From Pseudomonas nabeulensis (GTDB lineage: Bacteria > Pseudomonadota > Gammaproteobacteria > Pseudomonadales > Pseudomonadaceae), in the NCBI RefSeq assembly GCF_004682045.1, contig NZ_QUZT01000066.1:1-36948 (forward strand): 36,948 bases of DNA. Reading direction: 5' to 3'. The notes under the pieces were generated by a model that was not told where the DNA came from, did no database searches, and saw only the letters and a program-made list of their open reading frames with translations. Position 1 is the first letter of the stretch. Each line of letters begins with the position of its first letter. Shown one piece after another: positions 1 to 7,869 of this stretch. The position numbers were made by a program, and so were the translations under genes.

Positions 1-40
1 GAAAGCCGCTCATCTGCTGTTTCCTTAGCTGACAGGTATT

Positions 41-60
41 AGGGCAAGCCCCCTCCCACA
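41..60. repeat. REP half-site at window edge
   Basis: The sequence AGGGCAAGCCCCCTCCCACA matches the right arm of the REPINs found elsewhere in this window. The stretch to its left has partly decayed (GCTGACAGGT still resembles the inner part of a REPIN). It is either the remaining right half of a REPIN or a single REP. It lies upstream of the hisB promoter. Confidence 0.75.
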
Positions 61-64
61 TTGG

Positions 65-107
65 ATGTGCAGAATTCCATTAAGTGGGTTCCCACTTGTA
101 TGCACAT
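65..107. repeat. Nested inverted repeat upstream of hisB
   Basis: Outer arms ATGTGCA (65-71) and TGCACAT (101-107) enclose inner arms AAGTGGG (82-88) and CCCACTT (91-97). Both arm pairs are perfect 7-bp complements. The spacers are uneven (10 and 3 nt). It lies about 65-105 bp upstream of the hisB -10 box, so it could be a regulator site or a cruciform. No known operator is recognised. Confidence 0.4.
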
Positions 108-147
108 GTCTATCCCCGACACTCCATCAGTCTTATCCCCTTCGATG

Positions 148-176
148 TTTCTGTTTGGCGCCCGCGCCCCTATAAT
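148..176 (+). promoter_or_regulatory. Putative sigma-70 promoter of the his operon
   Basis: A perfect -10 box TATAAT lies at 171-176, 38 bp upstream of the hisB ATG. At 17-bp spacing the -35 position reads TTTCTG (148-153), a poor match. The call rests mainly on the -10 box and its position. Confidence 0.5.
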
Positions 177-214
177 GGCTGCCTTTTTCGCCCAATGATT
201 TTGCGGAGCTGGTG

Positions 215-808
215 ATGGCCGAACGTAAGGCGTCCGTCGAGCGCGACACTCTGGAAACCCAGATCAAAGCCTCGATCAACCTGGATGGCACCGGAAAGGC
301 CCGATTTGATATCGGTGTACCTTTTCTTGAGCACATGCTGGACCAGATCGCCCGTCACGGGCTGATCGACCTGGATATCGTCAGCAAAGGCGACCTGCAT
401 ATCGATGACCACCACACTGTGGAGGATGTCGGTATCACCCTCGGCCAGGCATTTGCCAAGGCCATCGGCGACAAAAAAGGCATCCGTCGCTACGGCCACG
501 CCTATGTCCCGTTGGACGAAGCGCTGTCGCGCGTAGTCATCGACTTCTCCGGCCGCCCAGGCCTGCAGATGCACGTGCCCTACACCCGCGCCACCGTGGG
601 CGGCTTCGACGTCGACCTGTTCCAGGAATTCTTCCAGGGCTTCGTCAACCACGCGCTGGTCAGCCTGCACATCGACAACCTGCGCGGCACCAACACCCAC
701 CACCAGATCGAAACCGTGTTCAAGGCTTTCGGCCGCGCCCTGCGCATGGCGGTTGAGCTGGATGAGCGCATGGCCGGGCAAATGCCCTCGACCAAGGGCG
801 TCTTGTAA
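215..808 (+). CDS. hisB: Imidazoleglycerol-phosphate dehydratase HisB
   Basis: HisB dehydrates imidazole glycerol phosphate to imidazole acetol phosphate in histidine biosynthesis, in the cytoplasm. The protein has 197 aa, the size of the monofunctional enzyme; there is no N-terminal histidinol-phosphatase domain. The duplicated metal-binding histidine motifs are visible: FLEHM (H40), ARHG (H48), DDHHT (H66-H67) and HHQIE (H162-H163). The ATG at 215 is preferred over the in-frame GTG at 212 because GGAG at 204-207 is 7 nt from the ATG but only 4 nt from the GTG. It is the first gene of the operon and its stop overlaps the hisH start by one base (TAATG). Confidence 0.97.
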   Translation: MAERKASVERDTLETQIKASINLDGTGKARFDIGVPFLEHMLDQIARHGLIDLDIVSKGDLHIDDHHTVEDVGITLGQAFAKAIGDKKGIRRYGHAYVPLDEALSRVVIDFSGRPGLQMHVPYTRATVGGFDVDLFQEFFQGFVNHALVSLHIDNLRGTNTHHQIETVFKAFGRALRMAVELDERMAGQMPSTKGVL

Positions 809-1446
809 TGCAGACGGTCGCGGTTATCGATTACGGCATGGGTAACCTGCACTCGGTGGCCAAGGCCCTCGAACACGTAGGTGCCGGCAAGGTGCTGATC
901 ACCAGCGATGCCAACGTGATTCGCGAAGCTGACCGGGTGGTGTTCCCCGGCGTCGGCGCGATTCGCGATTGCATGGCCGAGATCCGCCGCCTGGGCTTTG
1001 ACAGCCTGGTGCGCGAAGTCAGCCAGGACCGCCCGTTCCTCGGCATCTGCGTGGGCATGCAAGCCTTGCTCGACAGCAGTGAAGAGAACGACGGCGTCGA
1101 CTGCATCGGCCTGTTCCCGGGCCAGGTGAAGTTCTTCGGCAAAGACCTGCATGAAGACGGCGAGCACTTGAAAGTCCCGCACATGGGCTGGAACGAAGTT
1201 CGCCAGACCGTGGATCACCCGCTGTGGCACGACGTGCCGGACCTGGCGCGCTTCTACTTTGTGCACAGCTACTACATCGCCGCCGGCAAGCCGGCCCAGG
1301 TGGTGGGCGGCGGGCATTACGGCGTCGACTTCGCGGCTGCGCTGGCTGACGGTTCGCGCTTTGCCGTGCAGTTCCACCCGGAGAAAAGCCATACTCATGG
1401 CCTGCAATTGCTGCAGAACTTCGCCGCCTGGGACGGGCGCTGGTAA
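808..1446 (+). CDS. hisH: Imidazole glycerol phosphate synthase, glutaminase subunit HisH
   Basis: HisH is the class I glutamine amidotransferase subunit that releases ammonia from glutamine and passes it to HisF. The protein has 212 aa. The nucleophile elbow LGICVGMQ carries Cys81, and the FHPEKSH motif gives His190 and Glu192, completing the Cys-His-Glu triad. The start codon shares one base with the hisB stop, which implies coupled translation. Its partner hisF lies two genes further on, with a DUF2164 gene and hisA between them. Confidence 0.97.
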   Translation: MQTVAVIDYGMGNLHSVAKALEHVGAGKVLITSDANVIREADRVVFPGVGAIRDCMAEIRRLGFDSLVREVSQDRPFLGICVGMQALLDSSEENDGVDCIGLFPGQVKFFGKDLHEDGEHLKVPHMGWNEVRQTVDHPLWHDVPDLARFYFVHSYYIAAGKPAQVVGGGHYGVDFAAALADGSRFAVQFHPEKSHTHGLQLLQNFAAWDGRW

Positions 1447-1704
1447 ATGAGCCGCAAGCCGAAGCCGCCGATCCTGAACCTCACGCCCGAACAGGAGAGT
1501 GAGGCTACCCTCAAGATCAAGCGTTTCATGGAAGATCGCTTCGAGCTCAAGCTGGGTTCGTTCGAGGTCGCCGAGATCCTCGAACTGTTCACCACCGAAG
1601 TAGCTCCGCACTATTACAACAGGGCGATTTTCGACACGCAGACGCTCCTTAAAGAAAGGTTCGAAAGCCTCGAAAGCGACTTGTGGTCGCTTGAGAAACC
1701 CTGA
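1447..1704 (+). CDS. DUF2164 family protein in the his operon
   Basis: This small cytoplasmic protein of 85 aa begins directly after the hisH stop codon with no gap. The sequence matches the general pattern of the DUF2164 family: a basic N-terminus (MSRKPKPP), a predicted alpha-helical core with charged repeats (PEQESEATLKIKRF), and a conserved-looking VAPHYYNRAIFDT segment. There is no signal peptide or membrane segment. The function is unknown. Its tight placement between hisH and hisA means it is co-transcribed with histidine genes, but that alone does not prove a role in the pathway. Confidence is high for the gene and moderate for the family. Confidence 0.8.
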   Translation: MSRKPKPPILNLTPEQESEATLKIKRFMEDRFELKLGSFEVAEILELFTTEVAPHYYNRAIFDTQTLLKERFESLESDLWSLEKP

Positions 1705-1743
1705 TTTCCCAAGCATTGCTGAATATCGAATAAGGTTTGCCAG

Positions 1744-2481
1744 ATGCTGATTATCCCCGCTATCGATCTCAAGGACGGCGCTTGCGTACGTCTGCGTCAA
1801 GGCCGCATGGAAGACTCCACCGTGTTCTCCGATGACCCGGTGAGCATGGCCGCCAAATGGGTGGAAGGGGGCTGCCGTCGCCTGCATCTGGTGGACTTGA
1901 ACGGCGCCTTCGAAGGCCAGCCGGTCAACGGCGAAGTGGTCACGGCTATCGCCAAGCGCTACCCGAACCTGCCGATCCAGATCGGCGGCGGTATCCGCTC
2001 CCTGGAAACCATCGAGCACTACGTCAAGGCCGGCGTGAGCTACGTGATCATCGGCACCAAGGCCGTGAAAGACCCGGCGTTCGTCGCCGAAGCCTGCCGT
2101 GCGTTCCCTGGCAAGGTCATTGTTGGCCTGGACGCCAAGGACGGTTTCGTCGCCACCGACGGCTGGGCTGAAATCAGCACCGTGCAGGTGATCGACCTGG
2201 CCAAGCAGTTCGAAGCCGACGGCGTGTCCGCCATCGTTTATACCGACATCGCCAAAGACGGCATGATGCAGGGCTGCAACGTGCCGTTCACCGCTGCGCT
2301 GGCCGCCGCAACCAAGATCCCGGTGATCGCTTCCGGTGGCATTCACAACCTGGGCGATATCAAGTCGCTGCTGGACGCCAAGGCGCCTGGCATCATCGGC
2401 GCGATCACCGGCCGTGCGATCTATGAAGGCACCCTGGATGTCGCCGAAGCCCAGGCTTACTGCGACGCCTACAACGGCTGA
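1744..2481 (+). CDS. hisA: Phosphoribosylformimino-AICAR phosphate isomerase HisA
   Basis: HisA isomerises ProFAR to PRFAR by an Amadori rearrangement, the step just before the HisH-HisF reaction. The protein has 245 aa and is a (beta/alpha)8 barrel. The two catalytic aspartates are at the expected positions: Asp8 (PAIDLKDG) and Asp130 (VGLDAKDG). Phosphate-binding loops are seen at QIGGGIRS (residues 79-86) and near the C-terminus (ASGGIHN). A 39-bp gap separates it from the DUF2164 gene, and hisF follows 9 bp later. Confidence 0.98.
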
Positions 2482-2490
2482 GGACTGACC

Positions 2491-3261
2491 ATGGCGCTGG
2501 CCAAACGCATCATCCCTTGCCTGGACGTCGACAACGGTCGCGTGGTCAAGGGCGTCAAGTTCGAGAACATCCGTGACGCCGGTGACCCGGTGGAGATTGC
2601 CCGTCGCTATGACGAGCAAGGTGCCGACGAGATTACCTTTCTCGACATCACCGCCAGCGTCGATGGCCGCGACACCACGCTGCACACTGTCGAGCGCATG
2701 GCCAGCCAGGTGTTTATCCCGCTGACCGTGGGCGGTGGCGTGCGCACCGTGCAAGACATCCGCAACCTGCTCAATGCCGGGGCGGACAAGGTCTCGATCA
2801 ACACCGCCGCCGTGTTCAACCCGGAATTCGTCGGCGAAGCGGCGCAGCACTTCGGCTCGCAATGCATCGTCGTGGCCATCGACGCCAAGAAGGTGTCCGG
2901 CCCGGGCGAAATCCCGCGCTGGGAGATCTTCACCCACGGCGGTCGCAAGCCTACCGGCCTGGACGCGGTGGAATGGGCAATGAAGATGGAAGGCCTGGGC
3001 GCGGGTGAAATCCTGCTGACCAGCATGGACCAGGACGGCATGAAAAACGGCTTCGACCTCGGCGTTACCCGTGCCATCAGCGATGCGCTGGGCATTCCGG
3101 TGATCGCTTCCGGCGGCGTCGGCAACCTGCAACATCTGGCCGACGGCGTGATCGAAGGCCACGCCAGTGCGGTGCTGGCGGCGAGTATTTTCCACTTTGG
3201 CGAATACACCGTTCCCGAGGCCAAGGCCTACATGGCGGCACGCGGTATCGTCGTTCGCTAA
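2491..3261 (+). CDS. hisF: Imidazole glycerol phosphate synthase, cyclase subunit HisF
   Basis: HisF uses ammonia supplied by HisH to convert PRFAR to imidazole glycerol phosphate and AICAR, linking histidine and purine synthesis. The protein has 256 aa and is a (beta/alpha)8 barrel related to HisA. Catalytic aspartates are Asp12 (PCLDVDNG) and Asp131 (VAIDAKK). Phosphate-binding motifs are TVGGGVRT (residues 79-86) and ASGGVGN. It is the last his gene here; the next gene starts 67 bp downstream with no obvious terminator between them. Confidence 0.98.
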   Translation: MALAKRIIPCLDVDNGRVVKGVKFENIRDAGDPVEIARRYDEQGADEITFLDITASVDGRDTTLHTVERMASQVFIPLTVGGGVRTVQDIRNLLNAGADKVSINTAAVFNPEFVGEAAQHFGSQCIVVAIDAKKVSGPGEIPRWEIFTHGGRKPTGLDAVEWAMKMEGLGAGEILLTSMDQDGMKNGFDLGVTRAISDALGIPVIASGGVGNLQHLADGVIEGHASAVLAASIFHFGEYTVPEAKAYMAARGIVVR

Positions 3262-3328
3262 ACGCTGCTGGACACCATGACAGGCGCGGGGCACTCTCTG
3301 CGCTTGCCATGGATTCCGGTAACCCTTC

Positions 3329-4084
3329 ATGTTCAAAGCGCTTCTGCTTGCCCTCGCCAGTACTTCCGTTTTGTTGGCGGGTTCGGCCCACGCCGAAGAA
3401 CCGTCCGGCACCGCCCTGGTGTTGCTGACGGAAAACTTCCCGCCCTACAACATGGCGAAAAACGGCAAGAACTTCGCCAAGGAAGAGAACATCGAAGGCA
3501 TCGCCGTGGACATCGTGCGCGAGACCTTCCAGCGCGCCGGCATCTCCTACAACCTCACCCTGCGTTTTCCTTGGGAGCGAATCTACAAGCTCGCCCTGGA
3601 AAAGCCTGGCTATGGTGTGTTCGTGATGGCGCGCCTGCCGGACCGCGAGGCCCTGTTCAAATGGGTCGGTCCCATCGGCCCGGACGATTGGGTGCTGCTC
3701 GCCAAGGCCGACAGCAAGCTCCAGCTGGATGACCTCGACCACGCACGCGGCTACAGGATCGGCGCCTACAAAGGTGACGCCATCGCCGAGACCCTGGAAA
3801 AGCAGGGCCTCAACCCGCTGGTGGTGCTGCGCGACCAAGATAACGCGCAAAAGCTGCTGGATGGCCAGATCGACCTGTGGGCCACCGGCGACCCTGCCGG
3901 GCGTTACTTGGCGCGACAGGTAGGCATCACCGGGTTGAAGACCGTGCTGCGGTTCAACAGTGCCGAGCTTTACCTGGCGCTGAACAAAGACGTGCCGGAT
4001 GAAACCGTGAGCAAGTTGCAGGCAGCGCTCGATCAACTGCGCAAAGACGGCGCTATTGACGAGATCATGGCGCGTTATCTTTAG
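3329..4084 (+). CDS. Periplasmic solute-binding protein, family 3-like
   Basis: This is a predicted periplasmic substrate-binding protein of the amino-acid type (SBP_bac_3-like), 251 aa. A signal peptide covers residues 1-22, with probable cleavage after AHA. The start of the mature protein (LTENFPPYNM), a central GYRIGAYKGD segment, and a C-terminal helix (DQLRKDGAIDEIMARYL) are typical of the family. No permease or ATPase gene is next to it, so it may serve a distant transporter or act on its own; pseudomonads often carry such orphan proteins near hisF. The ligand cannot be told from sequence. It converges on the next gene with a 4-bp overlap of the two 3' ends. Confidence 0.85.
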   Translation: MFKALLLALASTSVLLAGSAHAEEPSGTALVLLTENFPPYNMAKNGKNFAKEENIEGIAVDIVRETFQRAGISYNLTLRFPWERIYKLALEKPGYGVFVMARLPDREALFKWVGPIGPDDWVLLAKADSKLQLDDLDHARGYRIGAYKGDAIAETLEKQGLNPLVVLRDQDNAQKLLDGQIDLWATGDPAGRYLARQVGITGLKTVLRFNSAELYLALNKDVPDETVSKLQAALDQLRKDGAIDEIMARYL

Positions 4085-5664
4085 CGCGGTTTGAGCAGGT
4101 CCACACGCAGGGTCGAGGGCTGGTCAGCCTGGTCGTAGGCGTAGGTGCAAATCTTGTAGGGCTTGTCGCGCACCGTTATCAGCCGTGCATATTTCTCCAG
4201 TGGCATGTCCGGGTAGTCATTGAGTGGGTACACCAGGTCGATGATGTCATCGTCCTCGTCTACCGGAGGAGGGGGAGGAATGGGCAAGTAATCTGCCGGC
4301 CGCAAACAGTCGGTGGTGGCGGCTGGGCCGTATTTGTAGGTGTAGCGGTTCATGAACGGCGGTGCCAGGTTCCAGACCACGGTGTAGGCTGCCAGGCCTT
4401 GTTTATCCAGACTGATGGTCAAGTTCGGGGTGCGTGCCGGGCCGGGTTCGGCCAACTCTACCGCCAGGGTCAGGGCATTTCTCATCATGCCGTTGGTCAC
4501 GTTTTGTTCGGCGGACTTCACGCCGACGATGCACAACATGTGCAGGCCAGTTTGTGGCCCGATGGCATCATTGATATAGGCGTTTTCGGCCTTGATCGGC
4601 GCACTGTAGTGCACCGGGTTTTCGCAGTCCAGAGCGCGCCGGGTGGTCTTGTAGCGGTAGAACGGTGTGTTGGTGGCGAACGACAGGTTCCAGCGCGGCA
4701 CGATGCTTTTGCTTTTACCGCCGGGCTTCTGCACGAAGTATTGCTGGATCGGCTCCGGGTTTTTGAAGGTGATGGCGGTGGCCGGGTAGAGGTCGCATTG
4801 CTCGCTGTCGGCTTGCAATACGCCCTTTGCAAAGCAGTGATTGAGGAAGGTTACCGGGCTGCCGTAGTTGGTTTCGGCATGCCAGGTGGGCAAGCCGTTG
4901 TTGATCTCGCAGGGGGCATCGCGCTGGCATTTACGTTCTGCGGGCTGGTCACGGGTGCTGGTGCTGAGAATGCCGAACAGCCTATTGCTGGCACGATCCA
5001 GCAACGGGCCGCCGAAGGCACCGCGGCCTACGCCCTGGCATTGGTTCTTCATGGTCACGCGCCACACGAACGGTTGCTCCACCAGTTCACGGGAGGTCTG
5101 ATGGGTGCAGGCGGAGAGGTGCAGGGTGTCCCATTCCGGAGAGAACAACGCGAGGATGTCATTGCCGTCGGTGGGCACTTCCTCGGCCAGTTTCAGTGGT
5201 TGGATACCGGCCTTGATCAGCTCGGCGAGTGAGGTTTGCAACTCGATGATTGCCAGGTCTACCCCTTGGCTGCTGCCCCATTTCAAGGTCTTGAGCGAGT
5301 AAGTCTTGAAGGTTTCGAGGGTGTCGTCGAAGTAGTTGAAGCTGATGCTGCCCTTCATCGGCAGGTCTTTTTGCACGGCGCCGTTCAAGCGATGCAGGCA
5401 ATGGCTGCTGGTGATCACATAGGCCGGGCCTGAGTGGCCATCTTCGTCGCGGGTGTCCAGCAGGCTGGCGGTGCACAGGGTTTGGGATTCGTTGCGTATG
5501 CGGCCGACGCCGGTCCAGTGGTCATGCTGGTGCCGGGCATTGGTGAGTGGTCGAGCGGGGCTGGCGTTGGCCAGGCCTTCGCCGAAGTCTTTGGGCGCGG
5601 CCCACAGTGTCGAAGGCAACGCGGTCAGCATGGCGCAGATTAGTGCGAGGTTAAGTGCTCTCAT
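4081..5664 (-). CDS. Secreted trypsin-fold protein lacking the catalytic serine
   Basis: The protein has 527 aa. A signal peptide spans about residues 1-22 (cleavage near LWA-AP), so it is exported. Residues about 45-240 resemble a chymotrypsin-like domain: His88 lies in SSHCL and Asp136 in GVDLAIIEL. The serine motif, normally G-[DA]-S-G-G-P, reads GRGAFGGPL with Phe217 (codon TTC) in place of serine (TCC is one base away). The protein is therefore predicted to be inactive, unless the change is a sequencing error. The remaining ~290 residues are cysteine-bearing with a proline run (IPPPPPVDEDDD), of unknown function. The start at 5664 is chosen for its signal peptide and AAGGAAG ribosome site; in-frame codons further upstream lack this support. 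It lies 105 bp downstream of the Vps62-like gene on the same strand and may be co-transcribed with it. Confidence 0.8.
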   Translation of the reverse strand: MRALNLALICAMLTALPSTLWAAPKDFGEGLANASPARPLTNARHQHDHWTGVGRIRNESQTLCTASLLDTRDEDGHSGPAYVITSSHCLHRLNGAVQKDLPMKGSISFNYFDDTLETFKTYSLKTLKWGSSQGVDLAIIELQTSLAELIKAGIQPLKLAEEVPTDGNDILALFSPEWDTLHLSACTHQTSRELVEQPFVWRVTMKNQCQGVGRGAFGGPLLDRASNRLFGILSTSTRDQPAERKCQRDAPCEINNGLPTWHAETNYGSPVTFLNHCFAKGVLQADSEQCDLYPATAITFKNPEPIQQYFVQKPGGKSKSIVPRWNLSFATNTPFYRYKTTRRALDCENPVHYSAPIKAENAYINDAIGPQTGLHMLCIVGVKSAEQNVTNGMMRNALTLAVELAEPGPARTPNLTISLDKQGLAAYTVVWNLAPPFMNRYTYKYGPAATTDCLRPADYLPIPPPPPVDEDDDIIDLVYPLNDYPDMPLEKYARLITVRDKPYKICTYAYDQADQPSTLRVDLLKPR

Positions 5665-5769
5665 GAATCTTCCTTGAGTGGACGCAAGACCGCCCAGAAC
5701 GGCCTGGACGGCTGCCTTGGGGCAGGCATCCACTATCGAACGATCCTTTGCCGCTCAGGAGGTAGTTAT

Positions 5770-7011
5770 CTAGCGGGTTGGGGGTAAAGGCGTACAGACC
5801 ACCTGGCAATCTTTGGTAGGCGGATACTCACTCCAATACACGCTGTCACCATCGGTATAGCTGACGTCGGTGGCTACCTGGGTACCGTTTTTGCGTAGCA
5901 GGCGGTAGTCGCTTTGGATCAGGTATACCGCTACCGCCTTGTTGGCCGGGACTGCCGCCGCAATTTCGAACGCAGTGGAAGAAGTCCAGCCACTGGATGA
6001 CGTCTCGGTATGGGTCAGGCTTTTACTCAACTTGGCCGAAAACTTTATCGATGAGCCCCAGAGGTTGAACTGCCATTCGCCGCCCACTTCAATGGCGGTG
6101 GTTTGGGCAAGTGTCTCGGATTTACCTCCATTTTCACCGCGTGTTGCCGTCCACTTGAAGGTCTGGTTGACCGATGTCTTGTTGTGACCGAAACCTACCA
6201 ATACGTACCGGTCGGTGCGCTCCAGGCGGTAGGTGGGTGATATGCGCAACTGTTCGATCGGGCGCAGGTTGGGGTCTTTTACAGTGAACCAGGGGATTTC
6301 GCAGGTATGGGTAATATGGGCCGCTTCGAAGGGCGACGGTTGCCGATAGCCGGGAAGTGCGGGGGCGGGCGGTGCAGTGTTGACGGTCTGAGGGAGTTGA
6401 ATGCGCAGTGAGTAGGCAGCGACGTGGGTCGCGGGTTGGGTGTAGCTGTTGGCACCCACGAACGTGCCGGCGGAAAAATACGCCTCGCCCGATGCGGCTC
6501 CCGGTGGCGTGATATTCCACGCACTGAAATCCGCGTGGGCGCCGCTGCCCTGGTCGTTCCAGATCAGATCGCTGATGTAGGAGGCAATGACCAGGTTGGC
6601 CCGTACGCAGCGGATGGCATTGCGTGACGGTTTGTCATGGCCGATGCCACAGACGAGGCCAAGGGCGACGTACCCTTCGGGCGGAATGGGGCGCCATATG
6701 GCGCCATTGGAATGGGCGTTTGAGCCTGAGTCCTTCCATACCAACTCGTATTCGACGGGGGCGCTGAGCGCTTTGTCCTGTTGGCTGCCCGCTGCGTTGC
6801 TGACGACAGCGACGATGCGTTGTTTGTTGACGTTGCCATACCCGCTGATAGCCAGGTCTCCCAGGGGGAAGAAGCCATTCAAAAAGTCTGACGAAGGCAC
6901 TGGCCGCCAGAAGCTGACCGGGTTGTCACTGCCGGCGCCTTTGTCATTCCAGAGCGGGCTGAACTCGCTGGTGAAGTTAATCAGCAGGTTTGAGTAGCGG
7001 ATTGATTCCAT
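5770..7011 (-). CDS. Vps62-like beta-prism protein with aerolysin-like C-terminal half
   Basis: The protein has 413 aa. The N-terminal half has three internal repeats of the pattern L-x-W-x-D-x-G-S-x-A ... W-x-P-x-P at about residues 18-58, 88-123 and 148-185. This matches the Vps62-type domain and suggests a three-fold beta-prism that could bind glycans. After a proline-rich linker (about 205-225), residues 262-400 show long alternating Ser/Thr stretches (FKWTATRGENGGKSET, KSLTHTETSSSGWTSST) followed by AAAVPANKAVAVYLI. This is the typical pattern of aerolysin/ETX-MTX2 beta-pore-forming proteins. No signal peptide is seen. The ATG at 7011 is preferred to an in-frame TTG at 7050; AGGA lies 11 nt upstream. 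The pore-forming role is inferred from pattern only; a simple carbohydrate-binding protein is the alternative. Confidence 0.7.
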   Translation of the reverse strand: MESIRYSNLLINFTSEFSPLWNDKGAGSDNPVSFWRPVPSSDFLNGFFPLGDLAISGYGNVNKQRIVAVVSNAAGSQQDKALSAPVEYELVWKDSGSNAHSNGAIWRPIPPEGYVALGLVCGIGHDKPSRNAIRCVRANLVIASYISDLIWNDQGSGAHADFSAWNITPPGAASGEAYFSAGTFVGANSYTQPATHVAAYSLRIQLPQTVNTAPPAPALPGYRQPSPFEAAHITHTCEIPWFTVKDPNLRPIEQLRISPTYRLERTDRYVLVGFGHNKTSVNQTFKWTATRGENGGKSETLAQTTAIEVGGEWQFNLWGSSIKFSAKLSKSLTHTETSSSGWTSSTAFEIAAAVPANKAVAVYLIQSDYRLLRKNGTQVATDVSYTDGDSVYWSEYPPTKDCQVVCTPLPPTR

Positions 7012-7082
7012 TGCAATAGCAGTCCTGAAGAAGTGAGCCGTGAAGGCCAACTATTCAGGAACGGCTATTGTGCAAGCGGTAC

Positions 7083-7868
7083 TTAATTGCGCGCAGGCTG
7101 ATAGGTGCCGTTCTTGCCATGCCCGGCCATCGCCTGATTGCTGCGCACGCTGATCATCAACTTGATGTCGATCCAGTCGACGCCCTGGGCCTTGAGCTTG
7201 GGCAGTTCGCGCTCCAGCACGGCCAGGGTTTGCGGGTAGGGATGCCCGATCATGACCGCCGAGCCCTGTTTGTGGGCCAGCTTGATTGCCGTCTGCAACT
7301 GTGTGGTGATCGCCGCTTCGGTGCGCTCGTCATCGAGGAACACATCCCGCGAGACGCTGGCCAAGCCGATCTTCTGCGCCTCGGCGGCTGCCACGGTCTG
7401 GGCGCTGGTGCGGCTGTCGACAAAGAACTTGTTGCGCCGTTGCAGTTCGGCCATCAACCACGCCATTGCCTGCGGCTGCGCGGTCATGCGACTGCCCATG
7501 TGGTTGTTGATGCCGGCGGTGTAGGGCACGGCCTTGAATGCGGCATCCAGGCGCTTGCCGAGTTCTTCGATGGGCAGCTCCGGGTGCCAGGCGAACGGGC
7601 CGGTGGCTGGGTCCATGGGCATGTGCAGGATCACGATCTTGCCGGCCTTGTGGGCTTCGCGGGCAAATTCAGCGGCGTGGGGCGTGTCAGGCATGATCGC
7701 CGTGGTCACAGGGCCCGGCAGCGCCAGCACGCGACGATCCCGGGGCAGGTTTTGCCCAAGGTCGTCGATGATCAGGGTCAGGTAGGCTTTGTGCGGTTCG
7801 CTGACCGGGGCCGCTTGAGCGACCCCGGCCAGGCTGCACAGCACAGCGATGATCAGGGCAAGACGCAT
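7083..7868 (-). CDS. Divergent polysaccharide deacetylase family protein
   Basis: This is a periplasmic protein of 261 aa with a signal peptide (residues 1-19, cleavage near AQA-AP). It belongs to the divergent polysaccharide deacetylase group (YibQ/DUF610-like). Conserved points are the paired aspartates in LIIDDLGQN (Asp35-Asp36), LHMPM (His82), GINNHMGSRMT (His123) and MIGHPYPQT. These sit where a metal-dependent deacetylase has its ligands, but the substrate is unknown. It starts one base after the ctpA stop codon, so the two are almost certainly translated from one message. Together with the EnvC-like gene upstream this forms an envelope-remodelling operon, and a peptidoglycan or glycan substrate is a reasonable inference. 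Confidence 0.9.
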   Translation of the reverse strand: MRLALIIAVLCSLAGVAQAAPVSEPHKAYLTLIIDDLGQNLPRDRRVLALPGPVTTAIMPDTPHAAEFAREAHKAGKIVILHMPMDPATGPFAWHPELPIEELGKRLDAAFKAVPYTAGINNHMGSRMTAQPQAMAWLMAELQRRNKFFVDSRTSAQTVAAAEAQKIGLASVSRDVFLDDERTEAAITTQLQTAIKLAHKQGSAVMIGHPYPQTLAVLERELPKLKAQGVDWIDIKLMISVRSNQAMAGHGKNGTYQPARN

Positions 7869-7869
7869 A

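Noticed and set aside
212..214. GTG start of hisB directly before the ATG
   Set aside because: Too close to the GGAG ribosome site (4 nt); the ATG at 215 has a 7-nt spacing and the known family N-terminus.
580..3411. A 943-codon open frame on the minus strand across the his operon
   Set aside because: It lies fully antisense to hisB, hisH, hisA and hisF, and its protein is low-complexity (His/Gly/Ala/Asp-rich), as expected for the shadow frame of GC-rich genes.
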